NCBI GenBank assembly: GCA_036960175.1 | Contig: JBALWH010000002.1 | Span: 1 to 64,000, forward strand | Source of the DNA: Motiliproteus sp036960175 | GTDB taxonomy: Bacteria; Pseudomonadota; Gammaproteobacteria; Pseudomonadales; Balneatricaceae | Direction of reading: 5' to 3' | Length of the DNA: 64,000 nucleotides | Shown here: in pieces, positions 52,484-61,699 of the stretch | How the letters are laid out: each line of letters starts with the position of its first letter | Numbering within the stretch: the first letter of the stretch is position 1 | Notes under the pieces: generated by a model | The model's input: only the letters and a program-made list of their open reading frames with translations | The model's database searches: none | Told to the model about the DNA's origin: nothing | Made by a program: the position numbers and the translations under genes

Positions 52484-52609
52484 TAATATACGCGCTTCGA
52501 GCGATGGTATTTCTGTCCTGAACGGTTAGAATAGTAGGCTTTTGGATGCCACCATTTGCGGCGCTATCCGCCTGCTGGCGCTCTGGTTTATGCGATATTG
52601 AGGATCTGC

Positions 52610-53731
52610 ATGACGGTCACTGCACAAGACCCATTTAAAAACATCCGCCCTTATAATGATGACGAAGTGGCGGAAGTCGTTCAGCGGTTACTGAACACTT
52701 CAGAATTTATATCGGCCATGGGCCAGTTTCAATTCCCTTTGTTGAGTCGCTATTTTTCTGCGGGTGTTAATGCGCTGGTGCGTTGGGGGCTGAGTCGACA
52801 GCTCTCTGGTGTTGCTGATGTGGCGGCGATGCAGGTTGTTATCTCTGGCTATATGCAGAAGATAATCGACAGCACCACTAACAAGCTTAGTTTCTCCGGT
52901 ATCGACAATATTAAGCCTGATCAGGCATATCTGTTTATCTCAAATCATCGCGATATCGCAATGGACCCGGCATTTGTTAACTGGGGTTTGTATAGCAGTG
53001 GCATGAGCACTATGCGTATCGCCATCGGTAACAATCTGCTCAAAAAAACCTATGTTTCCGATTTGATGCGGCTCAACAAGAGCTTTATCGTTAACCGCTC
53101 TGCTAAGGGTATTCGTCAGAAAATGGCTGCGTATATGGAGTTGTCCAGTTACGTAGATCATTCGATCTGCAACGGCCATTCAGTGTGGATAGCCCAGCGG
53201 GAAGGGCGGGCAAAGGATGGTAACGATTTTACTGATCCTGCCATTATGAAAATGCTTTATATGAGTAAGAAGAAGCAGGGAGTGGCTTTCAACGAAGTGG
53301 TGAAGCAGTTAAAAATAGTTCCTGTCGCAATTTCCTATGAGTACGATCCTTGTGATGCGCTAAAGGCCCGAGAGCTTTATGAGCGGGATAGTACCGGTGA
53401 ATATCAGAAGTCACAGTTTGAAGATATCGATAGTATTGTCAGAGGAATTACCGGTTACAAAGGTGATGTTCATGTGGCATATGGAGAGCCGTTGACGGCG
53501 GATTTTGATACTGCTGAGCAGTTGGCTGAAGCTATTGATGAGTCGATTATCCGTAATTACTATCTTCATGCCTCGAATATTCTGGCGGCTGACAAAGATG
53601 CCGAGGTGGATGCTGATAAGCGTGCTCGTTTTCAGGCGCGGTTATCGGATATCCCCTCTGAGTGCCAGGAGCGTTTTGCCTCTATGTATGCCAATCCAGT
53701 GTTGAATAAATATAAGCAGTCCCAGGGTTAA
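52610..53731 (+). CDS. PlsC-like acyltransferase domain protein
   Basis: This encodes 373 residues from ATG 52,610 behind GAGGATC; an upstream ATG at 52,556 adds 18 unrelated residues. An acyltransferase domain lies at about 120-260, with YLFISNHRDIAMDPAFVN carrying the His-Asp pair in an HX5D spacing rather than the common HX4D, then KSFIVNRSAKGIRQK and WIAQREGRAKDG. It resembles a family annotated as 1-acyl-sn-glycerol-3-phosphate acyltransferases, cytoplasmic or peripheral (no membrane helix is obvious). It is inserted between moaA and moaC; moaC starts at its stop codon. The substrate is unknown. Confidence 0.75.
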   Translation: MTVTAQDPFKNIRPYNDDEVAEVVQRLLNTSEFISAMGQFQFPLLSRYFSAGVNALVRWGLSRQLSGVADVAAMQVVISGYMQKIIDSTTNKLSFSGIDNIKPDQAYLFISNHRDIAMDPAFVNWGLYSSGMSTMRIAIGNNLLKKTYVSDLMRLNKSFIVNRSAKGIRQKMAAYMELSSYVDHSICNGHSVWIAQREGRAKDGNDFTDPAIMKMLYMSKKKQGVAFNEVVKQLKIVPVAISYEYDPCDALKARELYERDSTGEYQKSQFEDIDSIVRGITGYKGDVHVAYGEPLTADFDTAEQLAEAIDESIIRNYYLHASNILAADKDAEVDADKRARFQARLSDIPSECQERFASMYANPVLNKYKQSQG

Positions 53732-54232
53732 ATGATGAGTGATTCAGAAGCAGCAGTGCTGACCCATATTGATGCCGAGGGGCATGCGCGTATGGTGGAT
53801 GTATCTGCCAAAGCCGTGACTACTCGAGAAGCCAGGGCGGAGGCGACTATTCGTATGTTGCCAGAAACTCTGGCGATGATCGTCGATGGTAAGCATAAGA
53901 AAGGTGATGTTTTCGCGGTGGCGAGAATCGCTGGAATTCAAGCAGCCAAGCGCTGTTCCGATATTATTCCGCTATGCCACCCTCTGATGCTGAGCTCGGT
54001 AAAGGTCGAATTAACCCCGGACCAGGATAATAGTCAGGTTCGAATCGAAACGCTGTGTCGGCTGAGTGGTCAGACCGGGGTGGAAATGGAAGCTCTGATG
54101 GCTGCGTCTGCTGCTGCACTGACTCTCTACGATATGTGTAAAGCTGTCGATAGGGGTATGGTGATTGATAGCATCCGGGTATTAGAAAAGAAGGGCGGTA
54201 AAAGTGGCCATTGGCAGGTTAGTGAGGAGTAA
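53732..54232 (+). CDS. moaC: Cyclic pyranopterin monophosphate synthase
   Basis: MoaC converts the MoaA product to cyclic pyranopterin monophosphate. It has 166 residues; HIDAEGHARMVDVSAKAVTT, AAKRCSDIIPLCHPLMLSSV and TGVEMEALMAASAAALTLYD are conserved. The start ATG 53,732 overlaps the previous TAA. moaD follows with a 10-bp gap. Confidence 0.97.
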   Translation: MMSDSEAAVLTHIDAEGHARMVDVSAKAVTTREARAEATIRMLPETLAMIVDGKHKKGDVFAVARIAGIQAAKRCSDIIPLCHPLMLSSVKVELTPDQDNSQVRIETLCRLSGQTGVEMEALMAASAAALTLYDMCKAVDRGMVIDSIRVLEKKGGKSGHWQVSEE

Positions 54233-54242
54233 GAATAGCGCC

Positions 54243-54494
54243 ATGATTAAACTAGTGTACTTCGCCAGTATTCGGGAGCAGTTGGGTTGTGATGAAGAGC
54301 AGCTGTCTTGTGACGATAATATTCGCCAGGTAGGTGACTTGGTCTCATTATTGGTTGGTCGTGGTGAGCCATGGAGTGCGGTGTTGGGCGATGCCAGTGT
54401 GCTGGTTGCTGTTAATCAGGAAATGAGTCAGGCCTGTGCCGCAGTTAGCGATGGTGATGAAGTGGCTTTTTTTCCGCCAGTGACGGGCGGCTGA
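54243..54494 (+). CDS. moaD: Molybdopterin synthase sulfur-carrier subunit
   Basis: MoaD carries a C-terminal thiocarboxylate that supplies the dithiolene sulfur. It has 83 residues from ATG 54,243 (MIKLVYFASIREQLGCDEEQ) and ends in the required Gly-Gly (FFPPVTGG). Its partner MoaE is not encoded next to it and must lie elsewhere. Confidence 0.95.
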   Translation: MIKLVYFASIREQLGCDEEQLSCDDNIRQVGDLVSLLVGRGEPWSAVLGDASVLVAVNQEMSQACAAVSDGDEVAFFPPVTGG

Positions 54495-54528
54495 TTCATT
54501 AGACTGTAACCCGGGAGGCTACTGCATA

Positions 54529-55287
54529 GTGCTTTATCTACGTTCTGCTCTGTTCGCCGGTATTATGTTTATCGGAACCGTTCTTTATGCGGTTATTTGT
54601 CTCGTTTTTTTCTCTTTTCTTCCTTTTAGGCAGCGTTTTCCAGCGGTAGTCCTGCTTAACCGTTTTCTGTTGTGGTCTGCAAAAATTGTTTGTGGCGTTC
54701 GTTGTGAGATTGAGGGGCTGGAGCACTTGCCCAAATCTGGCGGCTACGTGGTGGTAGCGAATCATCAGAGTGAATGGGAAACATTTTTTCTGCAGACGCT
54801 AATTAGCCCGCTGAGTACTGTGCTCAAAAAAGAGCTGTTGAAAATCCCCTTCTTTGGTTGGGCGCTGGCTTTGTTAAGGCCAATCGCTATTGATCGTTCG
54901 GAGCGCTCTGGCGCCTTGAAGCAGATCCTGAAGCAAGGAAAGGCCCGTCTTAAGGAAGGGGTTCCAGTGCTTATTTTTCCTCAAGGTACGCGGGTTAAAA
55001 TGGGTGAGGTAGGCCGTTTCAATAAAGGCGGGGCAATGTTGGCTTGTTCGGCTAAAGTGCCCGTTGTGACTATTGTGCATAATGGTGCTAGCTGCTGGCC
55101 TTCCAAGAGTATTCTCAAATATCCCGGAACTATTCGCTTGGTGATTGGGCCATTGATTGAGACCGAAGGTCGTACTGTTGATGAGGTGCATCAGCAAAGT
55201 AAGGCTTGGTTAGAAAGCACACTGCTTAATATAAGCGGTAAAGATATAAATCCTGCTCAGGAAGATACAAAAAAAGCCGCTCAATAA
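54529..55287 (+). CDS. plsC: 1-acyl-sn-glycerol-3-phosphate acyltransferase
   Basis: PlsC makes phosphatidic acid in membrane lipid synthesis. It has 252 residues, start GTG 54,529. One or two membrane helices lie at about 8-35. Motif I is VVVANHQSEWETFFLQ, with HX4E in place of HX4D, a variant I know from proteobacterial PlsC; motif III is LIFPQGTRVKMGEVGRFNKG. It lies 34 bp after moaD and ends with a terminator. Being the second acyltransferase in this neighbourhood, it is the better candidate for the housekeeping PlsC. Confidence 0.88.
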   Translation: MLYLRSALFAGIMFIGTVLYAVICLVFFSFLPFRQRFPAVVLLNRFLLWSAKIVCGVRCEIEGLEHLPKSGGYVVVANHQSEWETFFLQTLISPLSTVLKKELLKIPFFGWALALLRPIAIDRSERSGALKQILKQGKARLKEGVPVLIFPQGTRVKMGEVGRFNKGGAMLACSAKVPVVTIVHNGASCWPSKSILKYPGTIRLVIGPLIETEGRTVDEVHQQSKAWLESTLLNISGKDINPAQEDTKKAAQ

Positions 55288-55298
55288 GCGGCTTTTTT
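55269..55298. terminator. Bidirectional terminator between plsC and fabB
   Basis: AAAAAAAGCCGCT-caat-AAGCGGCTTTTTT overlaps the plsC 3' end and separates it from the convergent fabB. Confidence 0.9.
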
Positions 55299-55323
55299 AA
55301 TGTTATTTATCAGTCACTCGGAA

Positions 55324-56544
55324 TTAGTCCTGATGGTAGCGCTGGAAGATTAGAGACGCGTTAGTTCCGCCAAATCCGAAGCTATTAGACATTACTCGCT
55401 CCATCTTGACGTCTTCCTGTAGTTCTCTGCCTATAGGCATGCCCTCGGCCTCAGGATCCAGGTTTTCGATATTTGCGGATGCTGCAATAAAGTTATTTTG
55501 TTGCATCAATAGGGAGTAGATCGCTTCCTGCACACCTGCGGCCCCTAGAGAGTGACCAGACAGCGACTTGGTAGAGGTGACGGTGGGTATGTTGTCGCCG
55601 AATACCTGCTTGACTGCCTTTAGTTCCTGCATGTCGCCAGCAGGAGTGCTGGTGCCGTGAGCGTTGACGTAGTCAATAGGGCCGTCAACTGTGCTCATCG
55701 CTTGTTGCATGCAGCGAACGGCGCCTTCGCCAGAAGGAGATACCATGTCGTAGCCGTCAGAGGTAGCGCCGTAGCCTACCAATTCAGCGTAGATCTTGGC
55801 ACCGCGGGCTTTAGCGTGTTCCAGTTCTTCGACTACTAGCATGCCGCCGCCGCCAGCGATAACGAAACCATCACGGTTAGCGTCGTAGGCGCGGCTGGCC
55901 TTTTCTGGTGTGTCGTTGTACTTAGAAGATAAGGCGCCCATTGCGTCAAAGAGGACGCTTAGGGACCAATGCAGCTCTTCACCGCCGCCGGCAAAAATAA
56001 CGTCCTGTTTGCCCAGCTGAATCAGTTCCATGGCATTGCCAATACAATGGGCGCTGGTGGAGCAGGCTGAGGTGATGGAGTAGTTAACGCCTTTTATCTT
56101 GAAAGGTGTTGCCAGGCAGGCCGATACGGTGCTGCCCATGGTGCGAGTAACCCGGTAAGGCCCGACTCGGCGCATGCCTTTTTCGCGGAGCACATCGGCG
56201 GCTTCGACGATGTTAGCAGAAGAGGCGCCACCAGATCCTGCAATCAGGCCGGTGCGGACGTTAGAAACTTGTTCTTCTGTGAGGCCTGAATCTTTAATGG
56301 CTTGATCCATGGCGATATAGGCATAAGCTGCCGCGTCACCCATAAAACGACGAAGTTTACGGTCGATCAGGCTCTCAATGTCGATATCGATGCTGCCAGC
56401 AACTTGGCTGCGGAAACCCATTTCCTTGTACTCTTCCTGAAAGGAGATGCCGGAGCGTCCCAATTTGAGGGATTCAAGAACGGTTTCTTGATCACAGCCT
56501 AAGCAGGATGTGATGCCAATGCCGGTAACAACTACACGTCGCAT
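55324..56544 (-). CDS. fabB: 3-oxoacyl-ACP synthase I
   Basis: FabB elongates acyl-ACP and is essential for unsaturated fatty acids. It has 406 residues from ATG 56,544 (MRRVVVTGIGITSCLG), the E. coli length; the upstream frame adds residues without homology. The catalytic Cys lies in SITSACSTSAHCIGNA; the His residues lie in VNAHGTSTPAGD and TKSLSGHSLGAAG. It follows fabA on the same strand with a 141-bp gap, as in Pseudomonas. Confidence 0.97.
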   Translation of the reverse strand: MRRVVVTGIGITSCLGCDQETVLESLKLGRSGISFQEEYKEMGFRSQVAGSIDIDIESLIDRKLRRFMGDAAAYAYIAMDQAIKDSGLTEEQVSNVRTGLIAGSGGASSANIVEAADVLREKGMRRVGPYRVTRTMGSTVSACLATPFKIKGVNYSITSACSTSAHCIGNAMELIQLGKQDVIFAGGGEELHWSLSVLFDAMGALSSKYNDTPEKASRAYDANRDGFVIAGGGGMLVVEELEHAKARGAKIYAELVGYGATSDGYDMVSPSGEGAVRCMQQAMSTVDGPIDYVNAHGTSTPAGDMQELKAVKQVFGDNIPTVTSTKSLSGHSLGAAGVQEAIYSLLMQQNNFIAASANIENLDPEAEGMPIGRELQEDVKMERVMSNSFGFGGTNASLIFQRYHQD

Positions 56545-56685
56545 GGGGATGACCTCTGTATATGTGATGTAACTCGTATACAAATGAACAAGGGCATTTG
56601 TACCTGGGTATCAGCGTATTTTCTGATATTTATTGACACTTGGCCAGTAAGCATTTGTTGTAAGCCAAGTGTCAGGAGCAAAAAA

Positions 56686-57201
56686 TCAGAAAGAATCGGT
56701 AGAAGAGAAGAGTCCTACGCGAAGATCTTTTGCGGTATAAATCTCTCGGCCGTCAACTGACAGGGAGCCATCGGCAATGCCCATCACCAGTTTGCGTTCG
56801 ATAACGCGCTTTAATTCCAGATGATAGGTAACCTTCTTGGCACTGGGTAGTACTTGGCCGAAGAATTTCACTTCGCCACAACCTAAGGCGCGACCTTTGC
56901 CAGGGTTGCCTTTCCAGCCGAGGAAAAATCCGACCATCTGCCACATGGCGTCCAATCCTAGGCAGCCAGGCATTACTGGGTCGCCAGGAAAGTGGCAGTC
57001 AAAGAACCATAGGTCAGGGTTAATATCGAGCTCTGCGCGAATTTCCCCTTTCCCGTATTGACCGCCATCTGCGGAAATAGTGATGATGCGATCAACCATC
57101 AGCATGTTGCCAACGGGAAGCTGTGCGTTGCCAGGACCGAACATTTCGCCGTTGCCACATGTGAGTAGCTCGTCGCGATTAAAAGAGGAGGGCTTGCTCA
57201 T
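56686..57201 (-). CDS. fabA: 3-hydroxydecanoyl-ACP dehydratase/isomerase
   Basis: FabA dehydrates 3-hydroxydecanoyl-ACP and isomerises the double bond, opening the unsaturated branch. It has 171 residues. FFDCHFPGDPVMPGCLGLDA holds the active-site His and, further on, the catalytic Asp (LGLDAMWQ). It is the first gene of fabA-fabB. I saw no clear FabR-type operator, but the promoter region is short (about 100 bp to ispB). Confidence 0.97.
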   Translation of the reverse strand: MSKPSSFNRDELLTCGNGEMFGPGNAQLPVGNMLMVDRIITISADGGQYGKGEIRAELDINPDLWFFDCHFPGDPVMPGCLGLDAMWQMVGFFLGWKGNPGKGRALGCGEVKFFGQVLPSAKKVTYHLELKRVIERKLVMGIADGSLSVDGREIYTAKDLRVGLFSSTDSF

Positions 57202-57304
57202 TGAAAGACTGTGTCCGTTTTATGCTTTATCGTAAGCGGCGATTATAGCGGCTTGTGACCCTTTTCGCATAGTGGTATTGAGGAAAATAGGGGGTTTCCT
57301 AGGG

Positions 57305-58288
57305 TTATGAGCGTCTAGAAACCGCCATTTCGGTCAATTGAGTCATAACATCCTTGAATTCGCTGTCAGGGATCTGTTGCAGGCTGGTGATGGCTAAGTT
57401 GGCTTGTTCGCGTGCTTTTTGGTGGGTGTATTCAATGGATCCAGTTTCGGCAACGGCTTCGCTTATGGGAGCTAGGTCGTCAAGTCCGCCTTTGCGGATG
57501 GCCTGACGAATAAGTTGTCGCTGTTTTTCGTTGCCTTCTCTCATGGCGTGAATGAGAGGTAGGGTCGGCTTGCCTTCTGCTAGGTCGTCGCCAACATTTT
57601 TTCCCATTTCTTCAGAGGAGCTTTCGTAGTCCATTACATCGTCGATAAGCTGGAAGGCGATGCCAAGGTGTCGTCCGTAAAGGCGCAGCGCTTCTTGTTG
57701 TTGCGTGGTTGCGCCTGCGATAACTGCGCCGGTTTCGGTGGCGGCTTCGAAGAGCATGGCGGTTTTGCCAAGAATGACCTTCATGTAGTTTTCTTCAGTT
57801 ACATCAGGATTCTTGCAGTTTAAAAGCTGTAAAACTTCGCCTTCTGCGATGACGTTGGTGGCGTTGGAGATGATATTCATGATCTCCATACTGCCTAGCT
57901 CCACCATCATTTGGAATGATCTGGAGTAAAGGAAATCTCCAACCAGTACGCTGGGGGCGTTACCCCATTTGGCGTTGGCAGTGGCTTTGCCGCGTCTTAG
58001 GTCGGAGGTATCTACGACATCGTCATGAAGCAGGGTGGCAGTATGAATAAATTCGATGACGGCAGCCAGGCTGATATGACGGCTATTAAGGGCGTCTGTT
58101 CCTGGTTTTTCGCAGGCCCTGGCACATAAAAGTACCAATAATGGCCGGATGCGCTTGCCTCCACTCTCGATAATATAGTGTCCGATCTTTTCGACCAAGG
58201 GCACGCCGGAGTGCAGATTTTCAAGGATGAAGCGATTGACTGCTTCAAAGTCCTGGTTGGTCGTTGGATGTAGCTGATGTGGTTGCAT
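57305..58288 (-). CDS. ispB: Polyprenyl (octaprenyl) diphosphate synthase
   Basis: IspB builds the C40-type side chain of ubiquinone and menaquinone from farnesyl diphosphate and isopentenyl diphosphate. It has 327 residues. The first Asp-rich motif is in LLHDDVVDTSDLRRGKATAN and the second in IAFQLIDDVMDYESSSEE; GGKRIRPLLVLL lies at the N-terminus. It is divergent from rplU, the usual neighbour. The exact chain length cannot be read from the sequence. Confidence 0.93.
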   Translation of the reverse strand: MQPHQLHPTTNQDFEAVNRFILENLHSGVPLVEKIGHYIIESGGKRIRPLLVLLCARACEKPGTDALNSRHISLAAVIEFIHTATLLHDDVVDTSDLRRGKATANAKWGNAPSVLVGDFLYSRSFQMMVELGSMEIMNIISNATNVIAEGEVLQLLNCKNPDVTEENYMKVILGKTAMLFEAATETGAVIAGATTQQQEALRLYGRHLGIAFQLIDDVMDYESSSEEMGKNVGDDLAEGKPTLPLIHAMREGNEKQRQLIRQAIRKGGLDDLAPISEAVAETGSIEYTHQKAREQANLAITSLQQIPDSEFKDVMTQLTEMAVSRRS

Positions 58289-58379
58289 ATTTGTAACTGG
58301 GCAGGCAATGATTTGTTGGCATGCTAAGGCCCTTGTCCTATGGGTGTCAAGCTACCTAAGCGGCCCGCCTGGAATGAGG

Positions 58380-58408
58380 TTGTGCAATGACTGTACCTCG
58401 TGTAGAAT
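58380..58408 (+). promoter_or_regulatory. Sigma70-type promoter of rplU-rpmA
   Basis: TTGTGC and TAGAAT are separated by 17 bp, about 110 bp before rplU. Confidence 0.55.
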
Positions 58409-58517
58409 TCGCCCCCCTGTGGCCCTCCGTACAAATTGCTCCCTACCATATGGTTTGTTCCATTAGAAGTAGGCATCTTTCAGTAGCCAGGACGGGTCAA
58501 CATAACTGGAGAATATT

Positions 58518-58829
58518 ATGTACGCAGTGATTGTAAGCGGTGGTAAGCAGCACCGTGTAAGTGAAGGAGAAGTTCTTAAAGTGGAGAAGCTTCATGTAGA
58601 AGCAGGCTCTACCGTGGACTTTGACCAGGTTTTGCTGGTTGCTAATGACGAAGACGTAAAGATCGGTGCGCCGGTTGTTGATGGTGCTAAGGTTACTGCG
58701 GAAGTGGTTAGTCACGGCCGTGGTAAGAAAATACGCATCATGAAGTTTAAGCGTCGTAAGCATCATATGAAGCAGATGGGCCATCGTCAGTGGTTCACTG
58801 AGATCAAAATTACCAGCATCAGTGCTTAA
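58518..58829 (+). CDS. rplU: 50S ribosomal protein L21
   Basis: L21 binds 23S rRNA in the presence of L20. It has 103 residues (MYAVIVSGGKQHRVSEGEVL), ending with the basic KFKRRKHHMKQMGHRQWFTE. The ATG follows GGAGAA. It is the first gene of rplU-rpmA. Confidence 0.97.
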   Translation: MYAVIVSGGKQHRVSEGEVLKVEKLHVEAGSTVDFDQVLLVANDEDVKIGAPVVDGAKVTAEVVSHGRGKKIRIMKFKRRKHHMKQMGHRQWFTEIKITSISA

Positions 58830-58867
58830 TAGCTTGATCGTGTAACTGGTAAATTTAGGAGAATACA

Positions 58868-59125
58868 ATGGCTCATAAGAAAGCAGGCGGTAGTACTCGT
58901 AACGGTCGCGATTCCGAGTCGAAACGCTTAGGTGTCAAGCGTTTCGGCGGCCAGAAAGTAACTGCTGGTAGCATTCTGGTACGTCAGCGCGGTACGCGTT
59001 TTCACCCAGGAGATAACGTAGGTTGTGGCAGAGATCATACTCTCTTTGCTACGTCTGAAGGCGTTGTTAAGTTTGAAGTTAAAGGGCCTAGCAACCGTAA
59101 GTATATAAGCATCATTAGCGCTTAA
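58868..59125 (+). CDS. rpmA: 50S ribosomal protein L27
   Basis: L27 reaches the peptidyl transferase centre with its N-terminus. It has 85 residues (AHKKAGGSTRNGRDSESKRL). The N-terminus is the direct type without the cleaved extension found in Firmicutes. A terminator follows. Confidence 0.97.
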   Translation: MAHKKAGGSTRNGRDSESKRLGVKRFGGQKVTAGSILVRQRGTRFHPGDNVGCGRDHTLFATSEGVVKFEVKGPSNRKYISIISA

Positions 59126-59143
59126 TACGGCAGCTTCCTCAAT

Positions 59144-59174
59144 AAAAAGCTCCGCCAAGTGCGGGGCTTTTTTT
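59144..59174 (+). terminator. Rho-independent terminator after rpmA
   Basis: AAAAAGCTCCGC, five bases and GCGGGGCTTTTTTT form a stem with U-run. Confidence 0.85.
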
Positions 59175-59274
59175 GTTTATGCCATTTGAAGCAGGAATGC
59201 TTCAGCGCTAGTCTTATACAGCGGTAGTCGCTTGAATAAAACCTGATCCGACGATTGGGCCGTGGAGCAAAATC

Positions 59275-60477
59275 ATGAAGTTTGTTGATGAAGTGGTGAT
59301 CAGCGTTGAAGCCGGTAAAGGCGGTAACGGCTGTCTCAGCTTTCGGCGTGAGAAGTATATCGCCAAGGGTGGTCCTGATGGCGGTGATGGCGGCGATGGC
59401 GGATCGGTTTTTATTCAGGCAGATTTAGGTTGTAATACCCTAGTGGATTACCGTTTTCAGCGTCGTTATCGGGCAGACAGCGGAGAAACCGGAAAATCGC
59501 GTGATTGCACCGGCCCAAAAGGTGAAGATGTTATTCTAAGGGTGCCTGTGGGTACTACGGTTATTGATGAAGATACTCTCGAAGTGCTTTGTGATTTGAC
59601 TGAGCATGGGCAGCTTGAAAAAGTAGCTCAAGGTGGTTTTCATGGTCTCGGTAATACCCGCTTTAAGTCCAGTGTTAATCGTGCTCCGCGGCAAACAAGT
59701 AAAGGTTCTATCGGTGAGTCTCGTAACGTCAAGCTAGAGTTAAAAGTATTGGCTGATGTAGGGCTTCTGGGGTTGCCAAACGCGGGTAAGTCGACCTTTA
59801 TTCGTGCCGTTTCAGCCGCCAAGCCTAAAGTTGCCAATTATCCGTTTACGACTTTGGTTCCTAATCTGGGTGTGGTTAGCATCGAGAAAGACCGCAGCTT
59901 TGTGGTCGCAGATATCCCTGGGTTGATCGAAGGCGCAGCTGAGGGCGCGGGTTTGGGGATTCGTTTTCTTAAGCACCTTGCACGTACTCGGTTGTTGCTT
60001 CATCTTGTGGATATGGCGCCGTGGGACGACGTAGAGCCCGCTGAATCTGCTCAAATTATTATCCGTGAGCTGGAAAAATTCAGCCCGGCATTGGCGGGGC
60101 AGGAGCGCTGGCTTGTGCTTAATAAGCTTGACCTTGTTCCGGAAGATGAGCGCGAAGCTCGCTGTCGGGCGGTGGTGGATGCTTTGGATTGGCAGGGGCC
60201 AGTGTTTGAAATAGCCGCTATCTCCAAAATAGGCACTCAGCAGGTCTGTCACTCGATAATGAATTATATCGATGAGCGTAAAGCGCTTGAGGCTGAGGAT
60301 GAGGGTGTTGCCGAGGCTGAAGTTGCACGTAAAGCTGTGTTAGAAGAAGAGGCGCGGGAGCGTCTGCTTCGTTATCGGGAAGATATGCGTAATCGCAAGC
60401 CCGGTGAGGATGATGATGAAGATTGGGATGACTTTGATGATGACGATTATGACGTTGAAGTTGAATATGTTCCCTAA
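59275..60477 (+). CDS. obgE: GTPase Obg/CgtA
   Basis: ObgE is an essential GTPase in 50S assembly and the stringent response. It has 400 residues. The glycine-rich Obg fold (1-158) contains SVEAGKGGNGCLSFRREKYI and GGDGGDGGSVF. The G domain has GLLGLPNAGKSTF (G1), YPFTTLVPNLG (G2), VADIPGLIEGA (G3) and LNKLDL (G4). The C-terminus is an acidic tail rich in Asp/Glu, as in other proteobacteria. It starts at ATG 59,275, and proB follows 11 bp after the stop. Confidence 0.97.
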   Translation: MKFVDEVVISVEAGKGGNGCLSFRREKYIAKGGPDGGDGGDGGSVFIQADLGCNTLVDYRFQRRYRADSGETGKSRDCTGPKGEDVILRVPVGTTVIDEDTLEVLCDLTEHGQLEKVAQGGFHGLGNTRFKSSVNRAPRQTSKGSIGESRNVKLELKVLADVGLLGLPNAGKSTFIRAVSAAKPKVANYPFTTLVPNLGVVSIEKDRSFVVADIPGLIEGAAEGAGLGIRFLKHLARTRLLLHLVDMAPWDDVEPAESAQIIIRELEKFSPALAGQERWLVLNKLDLVPEDEREARCRAVVDALDWQGPVFEIAAISKIGTQQVCHSIMNYIDERKALEAEDEGVAEAEVARKAVLEEEARERLLRYREDMRNRKPGEDDDEDWDDFDDDDYDVEVEYVP

Positions 60478-60488
60478 GGTTTAGGTGC

Positions 60489-61610
60489 ATGAACGAAAGA
60501 GAAAAAGTATCTGCAGCCCGTCGTTGGGTGGTGAAAATAGGCAGTGCATTACTGACTAATGATGGTAAAGGTCTGGATCACCAGGCAATTGCGCTTTGGG
60601 TGGAGCAGATGGTTTGCTTACGCCGGCAGGGCGTTGAATTGGTTCTGGTTTCTTCCGGCTCTGTCGCTGAAGGTATGACTCGGTTGGGCATGACCAGTCG
60701 CCCGGACGAGCTGCATCAGTTGCAAGCTGCAGCAGCGGTTGGTCAGATGGGGCTGGTGCAAACTTATGAGGCCTGCTTTAAGCGGCATCAGATGCATGCG
60801 GCGCAGATTCTGTTAACTCATGATGATCTTTCCAACCGGAAGCGCTATCTCAATGCTAAGGGTACCTTGGGTGCTCTGTTGAAGTGGGGAGTGGTGCCGG
60901 TTGTCAATGAGAACGATACCGTCGTTACTGATGAGATTTGCTTCGGCGACAATGATACGCTGGCTGCCTTAGTCGCTAATCTGGTGGTAGCAGATGCACT
61001 GATAATTCTCACAGATCAGCAGGGCTTGTTTGAAAGTGACCCCCGTAAAAACCCCGATGCCGAGTTAGTCAAAGAGGCACGAGCCGAAGATGCTCGTCTT
61101 GATGGGATGGCTGGTGGTGGAGGAGTGTTGGGTCGTGGTGGTATGGCGACTAAAGTGCGGGCCGCGCGCTTGGCTGCTCGCTCTGGAGCGGCTACGGTGA
61201 TCGCCAGTGGTCGTGAGGTTGATGTGCTGGTGCGGTTGCGGGCCGGTGAGTCGCTGGGAACCTTGCTTACGCCTGAGTGTACGCCACAGGCGGCTCGCAA
61301 GCAGTGGTTGGCGGGGCACTTGAAGGCTCGCGGTACCTTGGTGTTAGATGCGGGTGCGGTTAAGGTTTTGCGTAACTCAGGTCGTAGTTTGTTGCCGGTC
61401 GGTGTTAAGCAAGTCAGTGGAAAGTTTTCCCGCGGAGAGATGGTGCTTTGTGTTGATGAGCAGGGCGCGGTAGTTGCCCGTGGCTTGGTGAACTATGGTA
61501 TCGAAGAGGCGGCTAAGATTATTGGTAAGCCCAGCGGTATGATTTTAGAGGTCTTGGGTTATATGGCGGAAGAGGAGTTGGTTCACCGGGATAATTTAGT
61601 GCTGGCCTGA
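60489..61610 (+). CDS. proB: Glutamate 5-kinase
   Basis: ProB phosphorylates glutamate, the first and feedback-controlled step of proline synthesis. It has 373 residues, with the amino-acid-kinase domain (VVKIGSALLTNDGKG; LVSSGSVAEGMTRLG; VVPVVNENDTVVTDEICFGD) and a C-terminal PUA domain (about 280-370). The start ATG 60,489 is 11 bp after obgE, an arrangement shared with Pseudomonas. proA is not in the window. Confidence 0.96.
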   Translation: MNEREKVSAARRWVVKIGSALLTNDGKGLDHQAIALWVEQMVCLRRQGVELVLVSSGSVAEGMTRLGMTSRPDELHQLQAAAAVGQMGLVQTYEACFKRHQMHAAQILLTHDDLSNRKRYLNAKGTLGALLKWGVVPVVNENDTVVTDEICFGDNDTLAALVANLVVADALIILTDQQGLFESDPRKNPDAELVKEARAEDARLDGMAGGGGVLGRGGMATKVRAARLAARSGAATVIASGREVDVLVRLRAGESLGTLLTPECTPQAARKQWLAGHLKARGTLVLDAGAVKVLRNSGRSLLPVGVKQVSGKFSRGEMVLCVDEQGAVVARGLVNYGIEEAAKIIGKPSGMILEVLGYMAEEELVHRDNLVLA

Positions 61611-61653
61611 TTGCTTGAGGCTCTGGGTGCTGAGAAGTCTTTCCCGTAGAAAT

Positions 61654-61682
61654 AAAAAAAACCGGCTAGTGCCGGTTTTTTT
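61654..61682. terminator. Bidirectional terminator between proB and rpsT
   Basis: AAAAAAACCGGC-tagt-GCCGGTTTTTTT separates convergent proB and rpsT. Confidence 0.92.
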
Positions 61683-61699
61683 ATGATTCAAAAGTCTGC

